A DNA stretch of 64,000 bases. Origin: Zonotrichia leucophrys gambelii (lineage: Eukaryota > Chordata > Aves > Passeriformes > Passerellidae). The notes beneath the pieces are model-generated. The model saw only the letters and a program-made list of their open reading frames with translations. It was not told where the DNA came from and ran no database searches. Below, in pieces: positions 11,501-23,500 of this stretch. The stretch is taken from contig NC_088178.1 of assembly GCF_028769735.1 (NCBI RefSeq), positions 26,681,357-26,745,356 on the forward strand, given 5' to 3'. Position 1 is the stretch's first letter; every line of letters starts with the position of its first letter. The translations under genes and the position numbers were made by a program.

Positions 11501-14500
11501 GCACTGACAGTATGAGAGGACACAGCCTCAATCTGTGCCAAGGGAAATAAAGGCTGGCGTAAATTCTGAGATTCTTTATCTTTAAAGTTCTGGAATGGCT
11601 GCCCAGGGAAGTGGTGGAGTCACCATCCCTGGGTGTGTTTAACAAAGCCTGGATGTGGCACTGGGGGCCAGGGTTTAGCTGGGGTGTTGGGGCTGGGTTG
11701 GACTCGATGAGCTTGAAGGTCTCTTCCAAACCAGTGATTCTGTGAATTCTGTGATTCTGTGAATTCATCAAGAGGGCAGGAAAGAGGAGCAGGCCCCTGT
11801 ACCTCTCAGGAAGGGGATGCCATTCCCAAGGCAGGGAGCACAGCGACAGGAGCTGCTCTCCAGCTGGAATTCATCCAGAGCCCGGCGCAGATTCTCCTTT
11901 ATTTTCATGGAATCACCCACGTCAGAGGGACTCACCAGCTCATACAGTGGCTCTGCCTAAAGGGAGGGGAGAAACTGCATTAATTCCCAATTAATTCCCA
12001 TGCATTAGTCCCATGAGCATCCAAGGCTGGGTGGTGGCACAGCTAGAGGGAGGAATGGAGGCTGTGGGGCACAAACTCCAGGTTTCCCATTGCTGTTTGC
12101 TAAAACCTTGTGAACAATGAGTCCACAATGTCAGGAATACTCCCAGGGATGCTCCCCTTGGTTTCCAACACCAGAGGAGCAACAAACCTTTCTGTGTAAC
12201 AAAATACAGCAGCCAACCTGTTGGATAAGAAACAGGCTAATTTGAGTTTCATTAAATCCTTTCTCATCCATTTTTCTGGTGCAGACATTTTTAGATCATA
12301 TTTGCACAAACTTACATTTTCTGATGGAGGTCTTACTCTAATTTTAAAAACATCCCCTAAAAACCATCCACAAAAATCTCCCCCAGCACAGCCAGAGGCA
12401 CCAATGACAGGAATTCACACCAGCACTTCCACCATCACCTCTCCTGCATTTCAAGGCAGGTTTTTATCCTTATGGAGCCCAGATAAGGGTTTCATTGCCT
12501 TCCAAAGGGAGAGAATTCGATCTCCATCTGCAGATGGAGTCAGGGAGAGAAGAAAATGCACAGTGTAGTAAAGGTACAGAACCAAGGAGACTTTGGCTCA
12601 CTCATTTATTTTCCTCCTGAGAAAGTTAAAGTGGGGTGTCAATATGGCCAGTGGGATGATAATTCCATGTGCCATGAGAGGATCCATCCCAGATTCCCAT
12701 CCTCCCTGCAGGGATGCTGCCATGCAGCCCACACACACAGGAAGCATCAAAGATCATCCTCCTGCCAACACAGGCTCACACTACAAGAACTAAAGAATGT
12801 TCCAATAAAACAAAAAAAATTCCTCATTTCCTGCTGCTGTACATCCACTCTTCATCAATTATCTGTGATCCATACTTTGCTTTTTGAATTCAGACCATAC
12901 AAATGAGGAAATACACTAAGAGTGACCTGCCAAGTCCCTCCAGCAGATGATTTATGAACTGATTTGCTTTAGTTTTCCCTAACTAAGCATTCTTGGGCTG
13001 ACATTTAGTCACACTCCACTGGCACTTTTGATCTTCCAGCCCCACAGGGATATTGGTATGGAAATGAAGATACCAGATCCAAATTACATCTGCCTGAGGT
13101 TTTTCACTGGGCAGCCTGGTCAGTGATGCCAGGCAGGACAAAGAACACCTCAGCTCCTCATGGGAGGTTTTTCTGAGAGGGGAATTTGTTCACAGGGCTG
13201 CATTTCTCTTCTCTCCTGCCCTGAGACCTCCCAGGGCATTTCTGGAAGGTCAATCCACAGCACAGCAGGGGCTGCAGCAAGTGCCAGATGGGCACTGGGT
13301 GCATTTCCAAATTACTGATTTTTGCTTGCTTCACTTTTTTAGAATCCACCTCTATCTTGAGAAACAATCCCCTTTTATAAATGTAAAGATTTTTGCCTAA
13401 AATTAAATTTCACCTAAAATTAATTTGTAAATTTAGTTTTTACCTAAAATTTAATTTTGCCTAAAATTAAATTTTAAATTTTTAAGGAGAAATAACTATA
13501 AATCAACTTTCACCTCTGCCAGTCCAAACTCCTGTTTAAAAGGATGTTCCCTTGCACCTTTGTACTATTCACTCATTTTGACATTACAGATGATGGTACA
13601 CACTTCTGATTGCTTTTTTGCATTTCTAAAACTCTCCAGGGATCAAAAATCCTCGGCTCTTCCAAGCCTAACTCCTGTTTTTAAGGTTCAGCCAAGCTGC
13701 ACAATGAAAATGCACCTCAAAAAATGATCACTGGTGCTCACAGAAATTGATAAAAATCAAGGAAAATAGAAGTCCTTATAAAATATATTATGCCAGATAC
13801 AATTTTTGGTAAGTTATACATTGGTAAAACAGAAGATGATTATCTGAATTGCCTGGCAGGCAGCAGGAAATGACATTTGTACAGCCAAGTTAAAGGGTTA
13901 AAGCTGTTTACTTTGTGTATTTCCAATCACAGCCCCTTTAAAGCATCCCACCTTTGCATTTCTGAACACTCACTTACAGAAGCTGCACAATAAGATCGGT
14001 TGTCACTGACATATTTCATGAAAATCCTTTTGCTAGGACTTTTCTTTTGAGAAGCTGAGAAGCCTCAGAAAAGAAATGTAAACAATAACTATCTGATGGC
14101 TGTGGAATGTGATCTGGAGATGCTTTACCAACAGGTGCATTTTTGATTGGTTTCATGTAGATTGTTTTTACTTGATGACCAATCATGGTCCAGCTGTGTC
14201 AGACTCTCTGTTCAGTCACAAGATTTTATTATTCTTTCCTTTCTAGCCTTCTGATGTCTACTTTCTCTTTCTTTGGTATCGTTTTAGTATAGCATTTTTA
14301 ATATAATATATGATATATATAATATAATATATGATATATGATATATATAATACATGATATGATATGATATGATATGATATGATATGATATGATATGACAT
14401 GACATGACATGACATGATATAATATAATATAATATAATATAATATAATATAATATAATATAATATAATATAATATAATATAATATAATATAATATAATAT

Positions 14501-17500
14501 AATATAATATAATATAGTTATATTACATTATATTGCATTATATATTACTAATATAGTGTAATATAGTGTAATATAATAGAATATAATGTAATGTAATATA
14601 AGATATGATATGATATGATATGATATGATATGATATGATATGATGATATGATATCAACCTTCTGAAACATGGATTCAAGATTCTCATCTCTTCCCCTGTC
14701 CTGGGGACCCACAAACACCACCACAGTCTGTTATTCCTGATTTTTTTCTTTTTTTTTTTTCTCTAAATCCTGCTTATTTAAACACAGAGCTCTCCCAGGA
14801 GCTCAGCTGTTGCTGGAGGAAGAGGAGGGTGCAGTACCTTCAGCGTGATGATCTCAGGGTTGTACTGCACAGCATCTCCCCACAGCTGCATGAGCTGGGC
14901 CGTGGGCAGGTCCTTGTGGGCCAGGGTGGTGATCTCCTCACTCGCTCCTCCACGGACCAGCACCTGGAAATCCTCCACAAACTGCTTGCTGGCAGTGCTG
15001 TCTGCAAAATATCACTCAGAAAAGTGCCCAGCTGTGCCTTTGTGCGCTGCAGTTATCACTGACACCCAAATTCTCCCATGCAGGACCTGTCCCACCCAGA
15101 GGGCAAAGGAAAAAGGGCACAGGTGCTGCTCACCTGGTTCCCTGCAAAGTGTGTCCTGTGTCCCTCCTGCTCCCTGCAGGAATCCCCCATCCTGCACCCT
15201 GCATCCCTCCCCTGAATTCCTTCCCCGTGGTTTTAAGCTCACAGCTCCTTCTCCAGCCCCATGCTCCTCAATATTCCCTGTTCTCCCCCTGGATTTCCAG
15301 GTGCACATTCCTCCTGTGCGCACCCCCAGCTCCCCACAGCACCATCAGCTCCCTGTTCCCCCCATCAGGATGCAGAGAGAGGCTGGGCTGCCCTGCTCAG
15401 AGGTGGGGGTTGATATTTAACACAAATATGTGTTAAATATCAACCATCAGGGTGATGGCTGAGCATCCTTGGGATGCTGAGCAGGTATTCCCTCTCTACA
15501 CAGAAAATCTTGGAGAAACCCCAAGCTCTCAGGTATTTCCCCCTCTGTTAAGCCAGGCTGGGGTTAGCCCCACACTCAAAAGTGGCTGTGAGGGAGTGGG
15601 GGAATATTTCAGGCAGGGAAAATGAAAAAACCTTCCTTTCACTATGACAAAGAGATGAAATGGCAGAAGTGTTTCGTGCTTACCTCCAATCTCTTTCAGA
15701 AGGGCCTTACAGCCAGCTGAATCTACTCCAAGCCCCACAGAGAATTTACCAAAATTCACAGCAATGTTAAAGCCCTTCTGTGCACATTTCTGGACATCAC
15801 TCAGAGAATAACCTTAAATACACAAAAATTGTAAAGTTTTAATACAATTATTTCATGTTTTATGCTCACATACAGAGAAAATGTGATTTATAAGTATTTT
15901 TGCTTTAGGAAAAGAAAAGAAAGATATGATGAAGAAGGTTATTTTTGGGGGGTTTTTTTGTTACTTAACAGAACTATGTGAAATGAAATCTCTACATTTT
16001 ACAGAACTCAGAAGCCAAGTGGAAATGAGAGGTAAATGCTGGAAGAGGAGGATTTTCCACACCTCAGCTGTGGGTGAAGCTGCAGTGGGTGGGAAAACAG
16101 AGGATGTCTAAGCACAGACTGCCCACCACCCTTCTCCATCCCCAGAATTACTTTAGGAGGAATAGATGAAATAGCTTTTCTTCCTTTTACCACCTCACAT
16201 CTCCAGTTCTCTGCTGCCAGAAGAGCCTTAAGTGCTACCTGGAAATTTAGATTGGATACCAGGAAACATTTCTTCACCAAAAGAGTTATCAAGGTGGAGT
16301 CACCAATCCCAGAGGGATTCATGGGACACGTGGATGTGGCACTTGGGGACATGGTTTAGTGGTGGCCTTGGCAGTGCTGGTTAACAGCACTCCCTGATCT
16401 CAGAGAGCTTTTCCAACCGAAAGGATTCAATGATTCTAAGATGTGGCAGATTGGATTCTGTGTGAGAGCAGAGCAGGTACCAGCCATGTCACACAGGGTG
16501 GGATACCAGATCTGCAAAAGAAAATTTCAGTTCCAGCACAAATATAATGAGGGATTTGAAGGGGAAAACCTGAATGCTCAGACTGGACCTACAAAAACCT
16601 GCTGAGAACTTACAGCCCAGTTCAGCACTTGTGTGAAAATGTTGTTATTGCTGCAGGGTCCTGATCTGGGGCAGCAGACATTGAGCATTTTGATGCAAAA
16701 TAATAATACATTTTAATTCAAACAAACGTGGCTTGTGATGGGCCCTCTGCAACAGCTGAGAAACTGGGAAGCTCTGTTAGAATGTGAATACCTGAAATGT
16801 GAATCTAAATTGTGTCCCTCTCCCTGACTGCAGGGTAAGGAACTTCCCACACGGCAGAAGAACAAACAAGCAGAGCATTACACAAAGCAGAGCCCAGCAA
16901 ATGCCTCTGCAAACAGACAGCAGAGGCAGTTCCTCACTCCCCTGCCAATGAATAAATAATTGAGAGTGCAGCTATTGATTAATGTCACACTGCTCGCTCT
17001 GTCCTACACAACAATCATCATTCCTCACAACAAAGGGAGCCAGAGCCAAAGAGCAGGAGCAATGTCAGGCACAGGAGTCACCCAGCAAATTATTTACTGT
17101 TTCCTACATGCTGGAAAAGCTCTCGAGGCTAAAGGTGTTCCAAGCCTGCCATTTGAAAGGCAGTGGATAAAGAACTTGGGTGAAGCTTTTCAAAGCTAAC
17201 AGAAGTGTTAAGATCCACGATTCTCATTCATCTCAACATCTTGTCAGCCTCTAAAAATGCTGTTGTCTAAAATGCTTGCCACAGGGCTTTGTGAACTAAA
17301 ACCAGCCCAGGACGCTGAGCATGCTTTGAAAACCTCTTTATTCACTGCCTCTACTCCCACATTTCCTGCAGGATTTCTTTGAGATGCTGTTGAGCCCTTC
17401 TCCCATCACCTCCCTCTCCCTCTCAGAGCTGAGCCATCCCTGTGTGCCTGCTCAGAGGTTTCCCACCCAAAATCCAGCCCCAAAGTGTTGGAATGTGCTC

Positions 17501-20500
17501 CCTGTTGACAGAGTGACAAAATTTTCCTTTGTCCCCTTAAAAAGGAAAGAAGTCAAGAAGTTTCTCTCCTCAATTAGGTGAAAAAGGCATCTCATAGGCC
17601 TGGGGGACTTCACCTCAAACTTAAGGATAGCTAATTGGACAGGAGCCAAAAAGTCCCACCTGGGCATTTACTGGAAAAAGAAGAGAACAAAGAAACAAAT
17701 TGCTTTGTGAGGTGTTTTACCAAGAGCAAGAACGTCTTGCACTTGGCTTGGTTTTTCTCTGTAAAGAGTTTATTATTTTGCCTTTTATTAAACCTTTTTT
17801 CTTCCAACACTGCAACAGAAGCCATCCTGCTGATTTTATGCCTCCAAAGGCAGCTGAGCTATCTTGGGTGAGAAAGGAACCTCCAAGACCTCATGAGACC
17901 TGGCTCCAGGAGGCTCCCGTTACTCCAAAGCTCCTTCCCCACCATCAGCTGCACATACCTGCCTTGTGGAGCTCGTGGCCGTTCATGACCAAGGTGTACT
18001 CATAGGTGCCTCCCAGAGTGGCCTCCTGGATGAAGTGTGTCCCAAAGTCCCTGAGGAGCTCCCGGTACTCCCCGTAGCTGTACTCCGTGGGCAGCCGCCG
18101 CAGCCGCCGCAGGAACTCGTGGTGCAGCATCAGGGCCCGGGGCCTCAGCTTGTACACACCAACAGCCAGCTCACAACGGGCATGGAGGAACTTGCTGGAC
18201 TGCAAGAAAGGCAGGAGAACCCACGAGGAGGGAGGGATGGCATTTGCAGGGCAGTGGGAGTTTGTTATTTGCCGTTAAACCATCAGCGCTGGTTGGGATT
18301 TGTTGATTTCACAGTTTCCAACTGGGAATCTTATAACTGGAAACCTCCTAACTATTTTTCATCTCCTAAAAAACCTCCAATTTTTTGCAAAACCAAAACT
18401 TTCCGTAGTAAAAGTTCCCGAGAGTCAGGCCATGATGGGACACAGGAAAAGGCAGGGCCCAGGTTCTGCTGTGGCACATTCAGAATGCAAGGACACCTCA
18501 GCATCCTGCAGGACTGCTTTACCCCCAGTGAAACTTCATCTCTCACAAGCTCCCTCCTGAAAAATTCTGACATCTGAAATCAGGATTTGTATGGGAAATG
18601 GCCATTCTCTGGCTGAGCCAGATTTATATTTCACAGACATCAAAAATTAAGGAAAGAAAACACAAACACACTCTCTCTCTCACACACACATTATTTATAT
18701 GGCTCTCTGTAGATATGTAAACACAGATAATTTTTTCTCTCCCCTTTCTGGCATCAAAGTCTGGAACAGAAAATGTCTTCCATTATGTTCAAAGGATTTA
18801 GTGTTCAGTTGTCTGGGCCAGCAGGACAAGCACATCAGGGAGGGATCAGTATAGAACATTGCAGCTTAAATAAGAAATTCAGGACTTAATATTTGGTTTC
18901 TTTATGGGTATCTGTTGCAAATGGTTCTCATCAACCTCTCATCTTGTTGTGAGAAATTCCACTTTTCAGGAAGCAAATGCAAGGAATACTTTGCCATTCC
19001 TGAGTGCACTTTATACTGAAAGGAGATTGGTGATAGTATTACACCACTGATATGAGCTACCTTTGTTTATGGCAATAACAGATGAAAAAAAAAACCAAAA
19101 AACAAATGATGGCAGTCAGAGTTACAGATTCAAGTTCAACAGGCATTTCAGTTTCAATTTTTCACTACAAGCATTCAAAGGTGGGTGCCCAGCAGGGCAG
19201 TGGACAGACCACACTGAGAATCAGACAATTTCCACAGCTGGAAGGGACCCTCGAGCATCACTGAGTCCTCTCAACAGGCTGTGGCTGATTTCAAAGGCCA
19301 AGCAGCCCAGATCCTGGCTGAGAGCTGAATGGAAAAGCTCCTGGGTGCTGCAAACACAAAGGAAGGCACTGTGGGGGCAGTCAAGCCTTGAACAAATGGC
19401 AGAATCCAGCTGGGGAAAGGATTTGATTTATCCCAGTCCTGGCTGCTGACCTGAGGAGGAGCCTCAAACCAACACACACACACATACACTTACAAGGAAC
19501 ACATTAGCAGGGAATTAAGTGGAGCAGTGCTTACACTTGAAGAAAATCTTTTCATCCTCTTCATGAACTTCTTGAACCTCATGTCATTTGAGCTGTAACC
19601 AAGTTCAAACACTTTTGGTATTTTTATACCGAAGCTGAAGCTTGACTGCGTCGCTTTTGCCTTCAGGACAGTGCTTTCATAATTTGAGTAGGAGTCATAT
19701 TCAGTCATTGTAAATTCATATTTGCCTTTGGTCTAAACAGAAAGGAAAAACAACACGTCTCATTTCCTGCACAGTGATTGTACACCTGAAGCGTGGGGAA
19801 GGAAAGCAGACACAAATATAGTTGTGAATTAATGCTTGCACTTTGAAGATGAAAAGCCTTGTATAATTGCAAAGCACTATTATTATTAACACAGGTACTT
19901 CAAGAATACTTGATTTACAGCAGCAGGAAAGCTCCTATCTCCTCCATGCTGCAAGGTCCTCAGGCTTTCACTTAATATGTCAATCTTATGCAAAGGAGGT
20001 GAAGTCTTAAACACAGGCATCAATTAAAGCACAAATTCTAAAAAGAAAAGATTTCCTAGTGGGCAGCACTCAAAACCATCATGCCATCAGAAGCACTAAG
20101 GTCAAATATATATTTAAAATACAGCTTTGATGCATGACAGTAACGAGTTTTCACACAAAGCCTGTGGTGTGTTCAACACTGTGGGTACGAGGATGTTCTA
20201 GAACAGGGTAAAAATCAGCCTGATCCTATTGGATGTCAAGAATTTTGTGATTTTTTGTACAAAATGATCCAGCAATGAAGCTCTGGGCACTAAATCCATT
20301 GGAATATGTGTGTGTGGGTATATCTGCAGGCACATCTGGCACGCACCTCTGGCGTGTAGCTCTCCACGTTGTAGGGCTTCCTGAACCTGGTGTCTGTGAT
20401 GTAATGGGGAGAGCATCCCCCAGCATAGTACCTGTGATCAAGGACCAGCCCCTCCAAGCTGTTTGTGAAGATATTCAACCTGCAGGTGAAGCAGAACAGC

Positions 20501-23500
20501 AATCTTTTATAGCACCATCAGTTCAGAGCTAAACATGAATGTCTTGGCTGAGAGAGACAAAAGATTGTTTTATTTGGCCACAGGCTCTTTGCTTCACACT
20601 TCTTTATTCTGAAACCCCAAAAGAAAGCTCGGCCTCTTTCACTGTCCAAGCAACCCAGGTGCTGCAGAAGGACCTGACTAATGAGAAAGCAAAAGACAGA
20701 GCTCAATTTTGACCCCTGATGAATATAAATGGCAATTTCCATCATCCAGCTGTGAATGACACAGCACTGGCAGTAAAACACACCCTGTGGCTTTTACTGG
20801 AACTCTCCAGGAAGAGCAGAACAAACTGGATCAGGCAAACCCTCACCCCACCAGGCTGCTCACCCTGAGCACCCCCAAATACCCACAGCATCCATCAGAA
20901 CCTTCAAAGCCAGGTTTGCCAATCCACGCCATCAACCCAGACTGATTTGTAATTCCCACTTCTTCATTCTGGTTTATCACCCAAAATCTTTGCCAGGTTG
21001 ACCCACGGGCAGCCAGAGGTCAGTAGATCACAGTAAAAATTGTTGGGGAATAAGAAAGGAGGCACTCAAGCAACAGCTCAAGTAATCCTTGAAAGCACAG
21101 GGAGTTTTCCTTTGATTTCAGTGGATGATGGACAGAAACCTTAACCTGTCTGCTCCAGGAAAGGATGCAGCACTGCAGTTTGTGGAGATGAGGAGATTAA
21201 ACCCCATCACTGGCTTTTCCCATTGCTGCTGGTGGGGTGAAACTTCATCAAAAAAACCCCACAAAAAACTATCAGAGCTCCAGGACTCTGTTGGATCTGT
21301 CTCTCCTGATTTTGGGGAGAGAGGCTTGCAAGATAATGACACCGAAGCTGTAAAAAAATTAACTCTACTTTTAGAACAATCTGGGAAAAAAAGGGAAGTC
21401 CACTAAAAGCAAATTACTGAGCAATTGTAGCTTCAAAGAGATGAGAAGCATGTTCCTATAATTGTCCAACATTATTTTTAATTTTGATTAAACTCAGAAG
21501 TACAAAGCATTAGCGATGACATGTGCAGAAGCCATATCTCCAGAGAATAATGAGAAAATTATATTTTTTTCTTGCAATATGATTTTCCTTTTTCTTTTTT
21601 TTTTTTTTAATGTAAAAAGCAATTTTTTCCCTGCAGAGTAAGAAAAAATCCCTCTTTTCACACAGTCTGATCTTACAGATGGGCAGTGTGCTGCTCCAGC
21701 TTTCCTCTGCTCAGTGTTTGTATGAAGTCACATTAGATCATTCTCAGCCTTAAGTAAAAGAACATCTCACCAAAGTCACAGCCTTACCCTTTGGCCAGGT
21801 TCTCTATTCCCCAGTACTCTTCCATCTTCTGGTCACATTTCCTGAACACTTTTTTGCAGTTTTTCTCATCTGACTGGTCCCCACAGTCATCATCCCCATT
21901 GCAGAGCAGCCTCCGTGCAATGCATCTCCCTAGGGTGGAAGGGGAAGGTCACCCATGAAACAACCTGTGATCACACTCCCTGACATGGAGTCTAGGAGCA
22001 AAACAAAAAATTCCTGGAATGAATGGTGCAAATCTAGCTGAAAAACAAAATTCTTCTCTATCTGCATGGATCTCTGAAGTCCATCTGCTCAGTTTCACTC
22101 AAAAGCATCATAATCTTAGAATTCCTTGCTCATCTTAGGAAAACCCCCCAATAATTAAAAGTATAAAAAATATATAGAATGTTTTTGGTAATTTTTTTTT
22201 GAGAGAAGAAACATGCTGTTTCAGCAGGCCTTGTATATGGTATTATTTTCTTTCTCTCTCCCCATGTCCAAAATTACTGAGTGTTCTCAGTCTCACCAAA
22301 ACACTGGAAGATGCAGAGCAGAGGCTTTTCCTTTGCCCCATCTCAGGTGCTGAGCTCCTGTTGCTGTCCCTTGTGCTACAGGTTTTGCTGATATAACCAG
22401 GAGGATATATCAGCAAAATATTTGACATTTGGAGGTTCTAAAGATGGCTAATAGGCTCACAGACACAAACACAAGCATGGAAGGAGCCAGGTCAGTTCCT
22501 GGCATCCCTCTGGCCCAGTAAACTCCTGTAGAAACACAAAGTTGAGCACAGTGGCATCAGCAGTGACACCTGTCCCTTGTGCTACAGATTTTGCTGATAT
22601 AACCAGGTTACAATTTCCTATTTAGAGGTTTGAAATATGGCTGACAGACTCACTGACACAAACACAAGCATGGAAGGAGCCAGGTCAATTCCTGCATCCC
22701 TCTGGCCGAGCAAACCTCTGTAGAAGCACAAAGTTGAGCACAGTGGCATCAGGAGTGACCCCTGAGCAGCACCAGCTCCCAAATCCTTACCTGTAACTGC
22801 ACACACAAAGCCATCACAGCGAGCTCTGCTCCTGCAAGGGCTGTTTGTGACACACTGCTCAGCCTCCCTGTCAGAGCCATCGCAGGGATCTCCACCGAAC
22901 TGAGAGGGCTGTTCCAGGCGGGCAAATCTGTACTGTGATGAAAATAAAAAATATTGACTCAAGTGCACAGAATTGGTGAGTTTTACGCTTCTCTGGTTGA
23001 AAAACAAACTTTGTGTCGCCGGGATCTGATCTAAGCGCGCTCTGTCATATTAAAAGAGAAAAGTGTCAGCACACAAGTGTGAAGCTGGTAATTTGCCTCC
23101 TTTCAAAGGTTTCTGATCTGTGACAGTTTTAATTTTACTGAGGAAGGGTTGAGGATCGGGAGGGATGAAGGAAAGTTTGCTTTTCTTTGACAGTTTGTTT
23201 AAATGAGCCTGACAGTGCAGTGCAGGACTGTGCGAGAGTGAGGAAGGATCCAGTTCCATCTCCTCTCTTTCAATTAGTGCTGGTAACGACATCCCTTGTT
23301 ATTTTCTGTCAGTGTATTTACTTGCCCCTCTGTATCATTAGGGATTTTTTTCCGCCCACAACACTGCTGTGAAGCAGTCAATTACTCCATCCAATATGTT
23401 GTCCCTCCTTTTTTCCTCAGCTTCTGAGATTAACTCTTTGATACGAAGCTTCACTCTCCCCCCAAACTCCCATCACTGGTTATTTCTGCTTAAGCCTGGG

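Larger units (their letters stand above)
8520..11802 (-). other. C8B: C8B introns around exon 12
   Basis: The introns hold an old CR1 reverse-transcriptase piece (about 9330-9500), a CR1 on the - strand (10193-10440) and a CR1 3' end on the + strand (11585-11766). Exon 12 lies at 9834-9902. Nothing else was recognised. Confidence 0.6.
11957..14837 (-). other. C8B: C8B intron 10
   Basis: This intron holds an A/T-rich short tandem repeat (about 13385-13480) and a solo LTR whose AT-rich part has become a long pentanucleotide array (14001-14725). About 12.0-13.3 kb shows nothing recognisable. Confidence 0.6.

Noticed and set aside
14845..15420. 191-codon open frame on the + strand
   Set aside because: It overlaps C8B exon 10 in antisense and continues into C-rich intron sequence. 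No domain was seen.
17966..18577. 203-codon open frame on the + strand
   Set aside because: It is the antisense shadow of C8B exon 8.
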